Of a stretch of 55,456 bases of DNA, positions 26,592-35,397 are shown one piece after another. The notes beneath the pieces are model-generated. The model had not been told where the DNA came from. It searched no databases and saw only the letters and a program-made list of their open reading frames with translations. The first letter of the stretch is position 1. Each line of letters starts with the position of its first letter. A program made the position numbers and the translations under genes. Source of the DNA: Roseibium denhamense (GTDB lineage Bacteria; Pseudomonadota; Alphaproteobacteria; Rhizobiales; Stappiaceae). The stretch is taken from positions 1-55,456 of the forward strand of contig NZ_SMLZ01000086.1 of the NCBI RefSeq assembly GCF_009711415.1, read 5' to 3'.

Positions 26592-28058
26592 ATGACCCAA
26601 TCAACCGGAACCGCGATCGACATCTTCAAATCTGCTCTCGCCGGTCCGGGCCTCCTGGATCGTCTCCGGGCAGGTTTGATTGGTGAAGGCGCCGTAATCG
26701 AAGGCCCATTTGGAGAGCGGGAACTGGTCTATGCCGACTATGTCGCCTCCGGCAGAGCTTTGCGGCAGATTGAAGACTTCGTTCTGGAAAAGGTGCTCCC
26801 CTACTACGCCAACAGTCATACCGAGGCGTCCTTTTGCGGAAGCACCATGACCCGGATGCGTGAAGCCGCCCGGAGCGAGATAGCACGTATCTGTGGTGCT
26901 GATGACCGGTTCGCAACGGTGTTTTGCGGCTCGGGCGCAACGGCGGGGCTCAATCGCCTGGTCCATGTGCTGGGGGTTTCGGGGGCAGCTCAAAACGGGG
27001 AACAGCCTCTGGTCGTCATCGGCCCCTATGAGCATCACTCGGATATTTTGCCCTGGCGGGAAAGCGGTGCTGAGGTCATCGAGATCCGGGAATCGAACAC
27101 CGGCGGTCCGGACATGACCCACCTTGAATCAGTCTTGCAAGAAGCAGGCTCTAACCGTCTGATAGTTGGCGCATTTTCCATGATGTCCAACGTGACCGGC
27201 ATTGTGACCGACGATGTCGCTGTGACCCGGCTCTTGAAGCGGTATGGTGCCGTGAGTGTCTGGGATTGTGCCGGTTCCGGACCATACCTGCCCATCGACA
27301 TGATGGCCGGAACGGATCACGAAAAAGACGCCGTAGTCGTATCGCCGCACAAGTTTGTCGGCGGACCGGCCGCATCGGGTGTCATGATCGTCCGCAAGAG
27401 CGCGGTTCGAAAGAACATCCCTGTCTTTCCAGGTGGCGGCACAGTGCGCTTCGTATCGCCTTGGGGGCACGACTACTCCAAGGATATTGCAACGCGCGAA
27501 GAAGCCGGAACGCCCAATGTGATCGGCGATATCCGGGCCGCGCTGGCCTTCCTTGTCAAAGAGGCAATCGGGGCTGCTGAGATGGACCGCATCAACGCCG
27601 ATTGGCGGGAACAGGCACTCGCTGTCTGGGCGGCGAATCCGGCGATTGAAATCATGGGCAATCCAAGCGCTGCCAATGTCCTGCCGGTCTTTTCCTTCCG
27701 GGTCCGCGATCTTGAGCGCGGCGGCTACATTCACCAGCAGCTGGTAACCCGCATGCTGTCTGACCTCTATGGTGTTCAGGCGCGGGGCGGGTGTGCTTGC
27801 GCCGGGCCTTACGCGCATCGCTTGCTTGGGATCGAACAGGACGAATCGGAGGCTTTGCGGGCAGGAATCCTGTCCGGTGAAGAACTGAAAAAACCCGGTT
27901 GGACCCGGCTGAACTTCTCTGTTCTTCTGACAGGGGAAAAAGCCGATAAGATTATCGCGGCCGTCGACGATCTGGCGCGGCATCCTTATCCGGTTGCAGA
28001 TCACTATGCGTGCGACCAATCGACAGCGCGGTTCAAGGCGCTGAAAGATGCTGCTTGA
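26592..28058 (+). CDS. Class-V aminotransferase-fold PLP enzyme (cysteine-desulfurase-like)
   Basis: A fold-type I PLP enzyme, 488 residues, longer than typical SufS/NifS (about 400). The cofactor Lys is Lys254 in VVSPHKFVGGP. GSGATAGLNRLV and GPYEHHSD match the PLP-phosphate and substrate loops. Near the C-terminus RGGCACAGPYAHRLLG resembles the active-site loop of cysteine-desulfurase-like enzymes. Cysteine desulfurase, selenocysteine lyase, isopenicillin-N-epimerase-like or EgtE-like C-S lyase activities are all possible. ATG 26592 is preceded by TGGAGGA. An EgtC-like amidotransferase follows after 16 bases, and Lrp divergently precedes it. Confidence 0.82.
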   Translation: MTQSTGTAIDIFKSALAGPGLLDRLRAGLIGEGAVIEGPFGERELVYADYVASGRALRQIEDFVLEKVLPYYANSHTEASFCGSTMTRMREAARSEIARICGADDRFATVFCGSGATAGLNRLVHVLGVSGAAQNGEQPLVVIGPYEHHSDILPWRESGAEVIEIRESNTGGPDMTHLESVLQEAGSNRLIVGAFSMMSNVTGIVTDDVAVTRLLKRYGAVSVWDCAGSGPYLPIDMMAGTDHEKDAVVVSPHKFVGGPAASGVMIVRKSAVRKNIPVFPGGGTVRFVSPWGHDYSKDIATREEAGTPNVIGDIRAALAFLVKEAIGAAEMDRINADWREQALAVWAANPAIEIMGNPSAANVLPVFSFRVRDLERGGYIHQQLVTRMLSDLYGVQARGGCACAGPYAHRLLGIEQDESEALRAGILSGEELKKPGWTRLNFSVLLTGEKADKIIAAVDDLARHPYPVADHYACDQSTARFKALKDAA

Positions 28059-28074
28059 AGAAAGTCTTTGAAGA

Positions 28075-28857
28075 ATGTGCCGTTGGGCTGCCTGGAGCGG
28101 GTCTCCGAAATACCTTGAAGAGATTATCTGCGATCCTGAGCATTCGCTGATTGATCAAAGCCGCAATGCTCTTTCCTGTAAAACAGCGGTGAATGCCGAC
28201 GGATTCGGGGTTGCGTGGTATGGGGAGCGTGAAATCCCGGCCCTTTACAAGGATGTTAGACCGGCCTGGTCGGATCCGAACTTGTTGCAGATTGCCCGCC
28301 ATGTGCGGTCAGGACACTTTCTGGCGCACGTGCGGGCATCGACAGGGACAGCAACCACACGCGACAACTGCCATCCCTTCACTCATGGCCGGTGGACCTT
28401 CATGCATAACGGCCAGATTGGCGGCTATGACAAGGTTCGCCGCCGCCTCGACAATATGATCCCGGATGATCTGTTTAGAGATAGGATGGGCGGAACCGAC
28501 AGCGAGAGCCTGTTTCTGATCGCCTTGGCTTACGGTTTGAAGCAGCATCCGCGCGCCGCCATGGCCCGGGCGGCGTTCGAGGCCGAAGCGCTCTCCAAAC
28601 ATACCGGATCCACCCCTCATATGCGGTTTGCGGCCGCCTGGTCCGATGGTGAGACGCTTTATGCCGCCCGCTATGCGTCCGACGCGTTTCCGCCCACGCT
28701 TTATTACCGCGAATATGCTGATGGCGTGATGATTGTGTCTGAACCCCTCGACCAGGCCCGAGACTGCTGGATGGAAGTCCCCAAAGGTCACATGATCGAG
28801 GTCCGCGCAGGTACAGTCCGGCAGACAGCCTTTTTGAGCGACGAAGTTCCCGCCTGA
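28075..28857 (+). CDS. Class II glutamine amidotransferase, EgtC-like
   Basis: An Ntn-hydrolase-type amidotransferase domain protein, 260 residues. After Met removal the nucleophile is Cys2 (MCRWAAWSG). Family motifs NADGFGVAWYG, HVRASTGT and FMHNGQIGGYD are complete. EgtC, the ergothioneine-pathway amidohydrolase that removes glutamate from hercynyl-glutamylcysteine sulfoxide, has this fold. Here it pairs with a PLP enzyme that could be an EgtE-like lyase. EgtB and EgtD are not in the window, so ergothioneine is only one possibility. It is close to the PLP gene and likely in one operon. Confidence 0.85.
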   Translation: MCRWAAWSGSPKYLEEIICDPEHSLIDQSRNALSCKTAVNADGFGVAWYGEREIPALYKDVRPAWSDPNLLQIARHVRSGHFLAHVRASTGTATTRDNCHPFTHGRWTFMHNGQIGGYDKVRRRLDNMIPDDLFRDRMGGTDSESLFLIALAYGLKQHPRAAMARAAFEAEALSKHTGSTPHMRFAAAWSDGETLYAARYASDAFPPTLYYREYADGVMIVSEPLDQARDCWMEVPKGHMIEVRAGTVRQTAFLSDEVPA

Positions 28858-29117
28858 ATCTTCTGCAAATCCGACACCTTGTTCAGGCCCGCGCAGTATG
28901 CGGTCTGTGCGTTGCTGCCATGCAGTTTTGACCACTCGGTCAAAAGTGTCAGAAAATCATGTACTTGGTTCGGAATGGTTAACAACATACTGATCTATAT
29001 TGAAAATTCTATTTAAACGCCTAAATCAATGTTAGCGGCCTCCGGCTATTTTCCCCCAAATACGAGGACACCAAGCGGGGCCGTGCCGGCCAGGAGCTGC
29101 AATAACGGATAAGAACA

Positions 29118-30146
29118 ATGGAAGTGGCATCGACTTCATCTGATTGGCACGGGTTTTACGACCCTGACGCCTCATCCCAAGACGACAACCAGGAAGATAC
29201 AGAGAACAGCCAGCGGTTGGATTCAACACGCAGCACCTATTTGTATGTGCCTGCCCATCAGGATGAAGATGCCGAATCCCATGGTCTGGGAGCGTTTTTC
29301 CGCTTGGGCGAATACTCCGAGGTCGAGCAGGCGGCCTTTAACGCGAGCGAGGACGACCGGTTTTATCCAAACCAGCATATCTCGGATGAAGGCGGTGCTG
29401 CTGCGGTCTACACCAATGCTGCAGGCGGCACGGACGGTATCATGCTGGCCTGCGACGGCAGGTTCCTGATCAAGGCCGGCGAGAAACTGTACATCGAGAG
29501 CGCCGACTACAGCCAGCAGGTCAATGGCAACTACACAGTCGACATCGACGGCACGGCGGTGATGCAGGTCAGCGATGCTGTCGAGATCACTTCGGAAGAG
29601 TCAACGGTCACGATTTCCAGCGGTACAAACAAGAACATCACCTTGTCGGCTGGAAACGGCACCGGGGTGATCGAGACCAATGCCAAGGAAGAAACCAAAA
29701 ACATCGCCGGTGACTCTTACGAGTACAATTCCGGCAATACGAAAAGCTTCACGGAAGGCAACAGCATTGATCTGACCTTCGGCGGGTCGTTGTCGATCTT
29801 TGGCGGTGGCGATTTGAGCATCGGCATGGGCGCCACGATGGAAGTCAACGCCACAGTGGCGGTCGGCATTGCCGCGGTGACAGTAGATGTGGTCGGCGTC
29901 GCAGCCGAAGTCACCGGATCAGAAGTCGATCTGAAGGAACTGGCCGTCAAATTGAAGACCTTGGTGGTCACCAATGAAACCTTGGCCGCCAAGATCAAAC
30001 AGGTCGAAGCTGCTATTTCGACCTTGAAGGCGGAAAGCACCACAGTCAAAGCCGCCCAGACAACCGTTGCAGCCGATTCTGAAACCGTAAAGGCCAAGAC
30101 CGGCGGCGTCACAGCGGATACCACCGGCATGGTGGTCAATATCTAA
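29118..30146 (+). CDS. VgrG-tip-like beta-repeat protein, unknown function
   Basis: A 342-residue protein without signal peptide. The first ~100 residues are acidic and include a YLYVPAHQDEDAE stretch. Residues about 110-260 are a regular beta-rich region (GEKLYIESADYSQQVNGNYT, AVEITSEESTVTISSGTNKN) resembling the gp5/VgrG C-terminal triple beta-helix. The tail (about 270-342) is Thr/Val/Lys-rich and likely helical, with repeated TTVKAAQTTVAADSETVK. It lacks the gp27-like base of a real VgrG. With tssH in the window, a T6SS spike accessory or effector is a possibility. The start at 29118 has a weak GGATAAG site. Its closest neighbours do not share a function. Confidence 0.65.
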   Translation: MEVASTSSDWHGFYDPDASSQDDNQEDTENSQRLDSTRSTYLYVPAHQDEDAESHGLGAFFRLGEYSEVEQAAFNASEDDRFYPNQHISDEGGAAAVYTNAAGGTDGIMLACDGRFLIKAGEKLYIESADYSQQVNGNYTVDIDGTAVMQVSDAVEITSEESTVTISSGTNKNITLSAGNGTGVIETNAKEETKNIAGDSYEYNSGNTKSFTEGNSIDLTFGGSLSIFGGGDLSIGMGATMEVNATVAVGIAAVTVDVVGVAAEVTGSEVDLKELAVKLKTLVVTNETLAAKIKQVEAAISTLKAESTTVKAAQTTVAADSETVKAKTGGVTADTTGMVVNI

Positions 30147-30160
30147 GAGGTTACCTTTTC

Positions 30161-30781
30161 TCAGGATCCGATGCGCGCAGGTCCGCGCATCAATTCCTCT
30201 GTCCGCGTGTCGATACGATCGCGTATCTGGCGGGTGAGGGGGAACGCATCGGTCCGATCCCTGCCATAGGTCAGGTTAAAGGCATGAAAGTCCTTTCCCG
30301 CCGATGGCATTAGTTGATGCTGGAGCATTGTTTCCAGCTTATCGAACGCTTTGGCGAGTTGTGCTTCCGGTGTCCTGGCATCGGCATATTCGTCCCATAG
30401 CTGCCTGAAATCTTCGGCCACATCATCGGGTAGGTCAGCACACAGCGTTTGAAAGTCCTGTCTTTCGCGCTCTTGCCGGTTATCGCCATCCGATTGATCC
30501 GGGGCCGGAACATCACCAGAGATTGCTTCGCCAAGATCATGAAGAACACACAGCTTAAGCAGCTTTTTGATATCGACGCCAACGAGGTCCTTTGCGAAGA
30601 GCAAGATCATCAAACACAGTCTCCAACTGTGCTCCGCAGTACTCTCCGCTCGTCCGCTCCGGCTCGTGCCGGAACGCAAAGTGTCCTTGAGCTGTTCGGC
30701 TGCTTGAAAAAAAGCAAGCATTCCGCTCAGACGGTTGTCGTCAATCATGGGGGCGTGGTTGCCGTTGGGTTTGCTGTTCAT
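30161..30781 (-). CDS. HD-domain hydrolase (YfbR/HDDC2-like)
   Basis: A 206-residue metal-dependent phosphohydrolase. The HD motif set is visible: AEHSW (first His), LHDLGEAISGD (His-Asp and Glu), and KAFDKLETMLQHQ (distal Asp). The pattern and length fit 5'-deoxynucleotidase YfbR/HDDC2-type enzymes, which hydrolyse dNMPs. The first ~30 residues (MNSKPNGNHAPMIDDNRL) may include extra sequence, and a shorter start at the second Met is possible. It is convergent with the VgrG-tip-like gene. Confidence 0.85.
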   Translation of the reverse strand: MNSKPNGNHAPMIDDNRLSGMLAFFQAAEQLKDTLRSGTSRSGRAESTAEHSWRLCLMILLFAKDLVGVDIKKLLKLCVLHDLGEAISGDVPAPDQSDGDNRQERERQDFQTLCADLPDDVAEDFRQLWDEYADARTPEAQLAKAFDKLETMLQHQLMPSAGKDFHAFNLTYGRDRTDAFPLTRQIRDRIDTRTEELMRGPARIGS

Positions 30782-30839
30782 AGACGCAAGTTTACCCCAG
30801 CCAACAATACCTGACGACAGGCCGAATATTTTATTCAGC

Positions 30840-30855
30840 TAGGGTCAGGACCCTA
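30840..30855. repeat. 16-base palindrome upstream of HD hydrolase
   Basis: TAGGGTC and GACCCTA separated by AG give a near-perfect palindrome between two minus-strand genes. It could be an operator for the HD hydrolase gene, the end hairpin of the Cro/C1-type regulator, or a dispersed extragenic repeat. Confidence 0.4.
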
Positions 30856-30917
30856 AAGCAGGAGCATCGGGCGTTTTATTTGATACGCTCAAAGATGTTC
30901 GATCACTGCACAATCAA

Positions 30918-31520
30918 TCAGCTTCGGGTAGCAATTCGATCCCGATTTGCCACCTGCTGATCCAGATCGTCACGGACCAGCCGGGCAAAACTGCCATCCG
31001 ACAGTGGCATCCGGGAAATGCGGATCCTGCTTTCCGGGATGGTCATTTCCGCAAACTCGGCGCGCTCGGTCTCAAACACGACATCCTGGCTGGCCGGCTC
31101 GAACCAGCCGTGCTCTGCCAGCCGGAGTTCGTTTGCACGGATGCCTTCGGACGCGAACCGCCACAGCGGCTTTCCGATCAGCTCATTTTCCGGAGCGTGC
31201 CATTCTGATAACCGTACGCGGGAAGCAGCCAAAAGGGCATGGGTCTGGTCGCAAACAAGATGAACAGCCAACGTCGACTGCCTTACGAGATCCGCAAGGG
31301 CCCGGTCCGCAGCCGTTTCCGGTCTTGCATGCAGCAATTTTGCAATCCGGGTGGCTTCCTTGGCCGATGGTATGCTCTGCCCGGTCTCCCACCGGGAAAT
31401 CTTAGCCTGCGAGACGTGAAGGTCTGACGCAAGGGCGTCCTGCTTTATGCGGTTCATGAGCCGCCACCGCCGCAGCGATGGGCCGATATTTTGCGCAAGA
31501 ACGATTGGTGAACCGGACAT
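30918..31520 (-). CDS. Cro/C1-type (XRE) regulator with PAS-like domain
   Basis: A 200-residue regulator. The helix-turn-helix (about 15-65: IKQDALASDLHVSQAKISRWETGQSIPSA) is followed by a PAS-like/MmyB-type ligand domain (VCDQTHALLAASRVRLSEWH...ELIGKPLWRFASEGI). Small-molecule or redox sensing is likely; the target is unknown. It could control the glyoxalase-fold gene upstream on the same strand or the HD gene downstream. ATG 31520 is the natural start. Confidence 0.85.
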   Translation of the reverse strand: MSGSPIVLAQNIGPSLRRWRLMNRIKQDALASDLHVSQAKISRWETGQSIPSAKEATRIAKLLHARPETAADRALADLVRQSTLAVHLVCDQTHALLAASRVRLSEWHAPENELIGKPLWRFASEGIRANELRLAEHGWFEPASQDVVFETERAEFAEMTIPESRIRISRMPLSDGSFARLVRDDLDQQVANRDRIATRS

Positions 31521-31569
31521 GGTCCATCCATATCAGATGCTGGCCCACTTGGCAGCTCCCTTTACCGCA

Positions 31570-31932
31570 TCAGGTCCGGGCAAAGATCCGGTTTGAAATA
31601 GAGATGGCATTGCCGGCCGGGTCCTTTGCATTGGCAAACTGATAGCCATCCCCCTTGTGAGTTGGGCCAAAGTCGAGACCACGCTCGGCAAACGCCAACT
31701 TTTCCGCCTCGACATCGACCACCTGGAAAACGAGTTTGACGAGGGTTTGGCCGGCTTTCCGGCTCTTGGCCAGAGGATGCAGGAGCAGGTCGCATCCACC
31801 GGTTGATGCGGTCAATTCGATCAGGCCACCATCGGCGTGAACCGCCGAATAGCCGAAATACCGACAATAGAACTCCGCGACGGTTTCGGTATTCCTGACG
31901 TAAAGGGTTAGGCGGTTGAGGAGAGGAGGCAT
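31570..31932 (-). CDS. Glyoxalase/bleomycin-resistance-fold (VOC) protein
   Basis: A 120-residue VOC metalloenzyme-fold protein. Two beta-alpha-beta-beta-beta units are visible: LNRLTLYVRNTETVAEFYCRYFGY and LVFQVVDVEAEKLAFAERGLDF, with the usual closing region FANAKDPAGNAISISN. The start ATG 31932 (MPPLLNRL) fits the fold; the longer frame to 32013 adds non-conserved sequence. The substrate cannot be read. The stop is 49 bases before the regulator start. Confidence 0.8.
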   Translation of the reverse strand: MPPLLNRLTLYVRNTETVAEFYCRYFGYSAVHADGGLIELTASTGGCDLLLHPLAKSRKAGQTLVKLVFQVVDVEAEKLAFAERGLDFGPTHKGDGYQFANAKDPAGNAISISNRIFART

Positions 31933-32563
31933 GGAGGTTTTCCGGTTTAACTCCCGCCAGACTTCGCGAAAAGCACATGATGTGCAAGGGCCTCTGCGAA
32001 CCATCGGGGCCAAAACCAGAAAGGGTGCTGGCTTTCACCAACACCCCCCTGTTCAGGTCAGAATTTCTAGCAACTCGCCGATGGCGTTAACCCTCGGAAA
32101 CCTGCTGTATCCGATCTCAACTTGGCAAGGACCAATCGGGTGAAAGATCCCGCCCATGCCCTCAATCCCGAAGAACGGAGGCCACGCCGGCCGCACAGAT
32201 AACCCGCTGCTGGCCAGAGCGCCGGGGCGCTTTCTGCGGAGCGCTCCGCATAAAGCACACACTGGGTGCCTCACAGCGGATCCGTTACAATCGCGAGCGA
32301 TTAAACGGGACTGTGCCCAGACAGCGAGTTTTGGGACCGGGTGTCTCGGCTGGCGTTCCTTAACGGGCCCCGCCATCGCTGTTGAAAATCAGTTCACCAC
32401 AGGATTTTGGGCCTGTCGAATCGGCCCTGTTAACCATTGTGACTACCGGGGAAACTTTCGGACGTAGCCGGAAAGCCGCAGAAATCCCGCCGTTTTAGGG
32501 AGCTGAATTTGCACTTGAAATCGGATTGCAAGTTAAGACTTCATTTTCCGGCAAAATAATGGG
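31933..32563. other. Intergenic region of 631 bases, no supported gene
   Basis: The longest non-coding stretch in the window, between the VOC gene and the hexapeptide acetyltransferase gene (both minus). Two opposite open frames of about 105 codons cross it (32053-32376 minus, 32156-32467 plus), but their composition looks like GC-rich shadow and no ribosome site supports them. Structure seen: a 9-base stem with one mismatch at 32023-32046 and a perfect 16-base palindrome TGCGGAGCGCTCCGCA at 32235-32250 whose outer flanks (CTTT/AAAG) also pair. A decayed gene or an unannotated small RNA is possible. Confidence 0.4.
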
Positions 32564-33190
32564 TCAGCGATACTTCTCTATAAAGGCGTCAATTGAAAGT
32601 CTGCGGATATCCGGGAGCCGGTCCTTCAGTTCCGCGTGGCTCCAGTCCCACCAGGCGATTTCCTGAAGGGCCTCGCCCTGACTTTCTGAGAAGCGCCGTT
32701 TGATGGGTTTGGCCGGAACGCCGCCGACAATCGTGTAGGGCGCGACGTCCTTTGCAACGACTGCTCCGGCAGCTACAACAGCGCCTGTCCCGATGGTAAC
32801 GCCTGCAAGCACCGTTACGTTGTGCCCAATCCAAACGTCATGCCCAATCGTGACCCAATCATCCTTGCGCCAGTTGAAGAACGCCTCGTCATCATCACCC
32901 AATCCGTAAGCGGCAGCGCGATAGGTGAAGTGATGCTGTGACGCGCGCCAGGTCGCGTGGTTTCCCGGATTGAGCCGCACCCGCCGTGCAATCGAACAGA
33001 ACTTTCCGATTGTGGACCAGACCACATCGCCTTCCTGAACGATGTAGGAATAATCGCCCATCTGGCTCTCGCGCATCTCGGTCAGGGCACCGACTTCCGT
33101 CCATTTGCCAAGATCACAGTCCAGCACCACCGCGTCGGGGTGGATATTTGGGGCCTCGGTCAGGGTCGGTTTTTGGGTCGGCGCAATCAT
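32564..33190 (-). CDS. Left-handed beta-helix acetyltransferase, phosphonate-associated
   Basis: A 208-residue hexapeptide-repeat transferase of the CatB/LbH fold ([49 protein letters not shown]). The N-terminal region with [33 protein letters not shown] is typical of the transferase found in phosphonate operons (the Phn hexapeptide family), divergent here from phnCDE across a Pho-box region. Substrate is unknown; an aminophosphonate is plausible. ATG 33190 has AGGAG before it; the frame to 33211 adds seven residues. Confidence 0.85.
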   Translation of the reverse strand: MIAPTQKPTLTEAPNIHPDAVVLDCDLGKWTEVGALTEMRESQMGDYSYIVQEGDVVWSTIGKFCSIARRVRLNPGNHATWRASQHHFTYRAAAYGLGDDDEAFFNWRKDDWVTIGHDVWIGHNVTVLAGVTIGTGAVVAAGAVVAKDVAPYTIVGGVPAKPIKRRFSESQGEALQEIAWWDWSHAELKDRLPDIRRLSIDAFIEKYR

Positions 33191-33460
33191 GGCAACTCCT
33201 GAAGACGGCAAACAGAACGGCGCTGTTTAACCGGGATGGCTCCGCGGAAGATGACACTTTGATGTCAGTTTCATGATGCCCTGGTTTTTCCAGCCGTCAA
33301 AAACGCTGGAAGTTTTTCAACGGTTGTTGCTTGTGAAAAGAGCCAAGTCCGACCGAGAAAAACGCCATGTGGAGAAATTATTCGCATGAAGTAGCGAAGT
33401 AATTGTGCGCGTTACGGAAAATCCCTGATACGGCATGTCAGAAAGCGCAATCATTGCGCT

Positions 33461-33478
33461 ATTTCATTGAAATGTCAC
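33461..33478 (+). promoter_or_regulatory. Pho-box-like site, distal
   Basis: ATTTCAT, spacer TGAA, ATGTCAC: two 7-base half-sites in the same orientation with the 4-base spacing of the PhoB box (consensus CTGTCAT-N4-CTGTCAT). It is degenerate in the first half-site and lies upstream of phnC. Confidence 0.5.
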
Positions 33479-33504
33479 ATTAATTTAGATTGTATGTAGT
33501 CTCA

Positions 33505-33522
33505 TTGTCATGTTTCTGTAAT
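33505..33522 (+). promoter_or_regulatory. Pho-box-like site, proximal to phnC
   Basis: TTGTCAT, spacer GTTT, CTGTAAT: a good match to the PhoB box with 11-base repeat spacing. The distal half-site overlaps the ATG at 33521, which supports a later phnC start. PhoB control of phosphonate uptake is well known; direct binding here is inferred. Confidence 0.7.
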
Positions 33523-33577
33523 GTTCAAATGGCTCTTGTCCGCCAGCAATAAGGTCAAACACGGACAGGGCTGCCGC

Positions 33578-34411
33578 GTGATTCAATTTCAGAATGTCAC
33601 CAAGACTTTCGGGTCCCGGACTGCGGTGAACAAAGTATCATTCAACATCGATAAGCCGCAGATGGTGGGTATTATCGGACGTTCGGGCGCGGGCAAGTCA
33701 ACGCTCTTGCGCATGATCAACAGGCTCACACCTGCAACATCCGGCCAGATCCTGTTCAACGACCGGGACATCCTGAGTTTGAAAGGGGCCATGATGCGCC
33801 GCTGGCAGCGGGATTGCGCCATGGTTTTCCAGCAGTTCAACCTGGTTCCGCGCCTTGATGTCGTGACCAATGTGATGCTGGGGCGTTTGAATGGGCACGG
33901 AACACTCAAGAGCCTTTTCAACGTGTTCGGCCAGGACGATGTGAACGCCGCCCTTGCTAATCTCGACCGGCTCGGCATTGCCCAGGAAGCAACGAAACGG
34001 GCCGAGGAATTGTCTGGCGGCCAGCAACAGCGCGTGGCCATTGCCCGCGCCCTCATGCAAGATCCTCATATGGTTTTGGCAGATGAGCCGATTGCTTCCC
34101 TGGATCCGATGAACGCCAAGATCGTCATGGACGCTCTGCGGGAGATCCACGAGCGGGACAACAAGATCGTCATCTGCAACCTGCACACACTTGATACTGC
34201 CCGCACCTATTGCGACCGCGTGATCGGCATGCGCGACGGCTACATCGTTTTCGATGGCGCGCCGTCCGCCCTTACGACCGATGTGGCGCGCGAAATCTAC
34301 GGTGCTGACGAAAGTTTTAACGAGGCGGCCACTTCGACCGCTATCGATGCCGGGTCCTCCGGCACCACCAAATCCGCCGGTGTGGTGACCCCGGCGGCGG
34401 CAGCGGGCTAA
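33578..34411 (+). CDS. phnC: Phosphonate ABC transporter ATPase PhnC
   Basis: ATP-binding subunit of a phosphonate-type importer, about 277 residues. Walker A GRSGAGKS at 34-41, signature LSGGQQQR, Walker [13 protein letters not shown] and the H-loop region are complete. The GTG at 33578 ([11 protein letters not shown]) is chosen because AGGG lies 7 bases before it and the upstream ATG at 33521 is inside a Pho box. The C-terminal ~30 residues are low-complexity (Ala/Thr/Ser). It is first in phnC-phnD-phnE-phnE. No C-P lyase genes follow. Confidence 0.95.
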   Translation: MIQFQNVTKTFGSRTAVNKVSFNIDKPQMVGIIGRSGAGKSTLLRMINRLTPATSGQILFNDRDILSLKGAMMRRWQRDCAMVFQQFNLVPRLDVVTNVMLGRLNGHGTLKSLFNVFGQDDVNAALANLDRLGIAQEATKRAEELSGGQQQRVAIARALMQDPHMVLADEPIASLDPMNAKIVMDALREIHERDNKIVICNLHTLDTARTYCDRVIGMRDGYIVFDGAPSALTTDVAREIYGADESFNEAATSTAIDAGSSGTTKSAGVVTPAAAAG

Positions 34412-34467
34412 GCCGCTGCGCCACTTCTTGAACGTCATCGAAAGTTACTCTCGGGGGAGTGTCCCAA

Positions 34468-35379
34468 ATGAAAATGGTTTCAAAAGTTGCTGCGCTGGCC
34501 GCAGTCAGCATGATCGCATTGAACGCAACAGCTGCTGTTGCTGAAGAAATCTCTGAATTCCGTATCGGCATCCTCGGCGGCGAAAACGCTTCCGACCGTC
34601 TGCGTGCCTACGAGTGCCTTGAAGAGAAGACAGCTGACCTGCTCGGCGTCGACGTCAAGCTGTTCGCACCGGCTGACTACAACGGTGTGATCGAAGGCCT
34701 CCTTGGCGGTAACCTCGACATGGCTTGGCTTGGTGCGTCTTCTTACGCCAAGGTTTACCTGACCGATCCGGAAGCTGTTGATCCGGTTCTGGTTAAAGTC
34801 AACGTTGACGGTGGCTACGGCTACTACTCCATCGGTTTTGCGCGCACAGATAGCGAAATCAACTCCCTGGACGATATGAAGGGTAAGGTCTTCGGTTTCG
34901 GTGACCCGAACTCCACATCAGGTTACCTGATCCCGTCCATCGCCATCCCGCAGGAAGGCTACTCCATGGCTGCGGGTGAGTACTTCGGCGATGTTGTCTT
35001 CACAGGCGGCCACGAGCAGACCATCGTTGCTGTGTCCAACGGCGACATCGACGCTGGCGTAACCTGGGCCGACGGTCTTGGTGAGTGGGAAGACGGCTAC
35101 AACTCCGGCGCTCTGCGCAAGGCATCCGACGCTGGTCTGGTCGACATGACTGAACTGCGTCAGATCTGGCAATCCCCGGTTATCCCGGAAGGTCCGATCG
35201 TTATGTCCCGCGGTCTGCCGGAAGACGTCAAAATCAAGATGACCGGCCTGCTGGCTTCCATGAACTCCATGGACCCGGATTGCGCTTACAACATCGCAGC
35301 CGGTGAAACAAAAGGCTTCATGCCGATCTCTCACGAAGCTTACGTGAACATCATCGAAGCTCGTAAGGCGAAAAACTAA
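34468..35379 (+). CDS. phnD: Phosphonate-binding protein PhnD
   Basis: Periplasmic binding protein of the phosphonate importer, 303 residues. Signal peptide KMVSKVAALAAVSMIALNATAAVA, then the PhnD pattern FRIGILGGENASDRL, DYNGVIEGLLGGNLDMAWLG and FGFGDPNSTSGYLIPS with the Ser/Thr ligand loop. ATG 34468 follows GGGGGAG by 8 bases; ATG 34474 is possible. Codon use is unusually optimised, suggesting high expression. A perfect hairpin plus T7 stands after the stop, so it can be made in excess over the permeases. Ligand could be 2-aminoethylphosphonate, phosphite or similar. Confidence 0.95.
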   Translation: MKMVSKVAALAAVSMIALNATAAVAEEISEFRIGILGGENASDRLRAYECLEEKTADLLGVDVKLFAPADYNGVIEGLLGGNLDMAWLGASSYAKVYLTDPEAVDPVLVKVNVDGGYGYYSIGFARTDSEINSLDDMKGKVFGFGDPNSTSGYLIPSIAIPQEGYSMAAGEYFGDVVFTGGHEQTIVAVSNGDIDAGVTWADGLGEWEDGYNSGALRKASDAGLVDMTELRQIWQSPVIPEGPIVMSRGLPEDVKIKMTGLLASMNSMDPDCAYNIAAGETKGFMPISHEAYVNIIEARKAKN

Positions 35380-35397
35380 GAGCTGTCGAATATTCAG

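Larger units (their letters stand above)
33191..33577. other. Divergent phn control region
   Basis: About 390 bases between the hexapeptide transferase gene (minus) and phnC (plus), AT-richer than its surroundings, holding two Pho-box-like sites (listed separately). No gene is supported. The nearest ATG at 33521 overlaps a Pho-box half-site and is not used. Confidence 0.6.

Noticed and set aside
32053..32376. 107-codon minus-strand frame in the 631-base gap
   Set aside because: Overlaps another open frame of similar size on the other strand; no ribosome site, no recognisable pattern.
33521..33577. ATG 33521 as phnC start
   Set aside because: Lies in a Pho-box half-site; the GTG at 33578 has a good ribosome site and gives the normal PhnC N-terminus.
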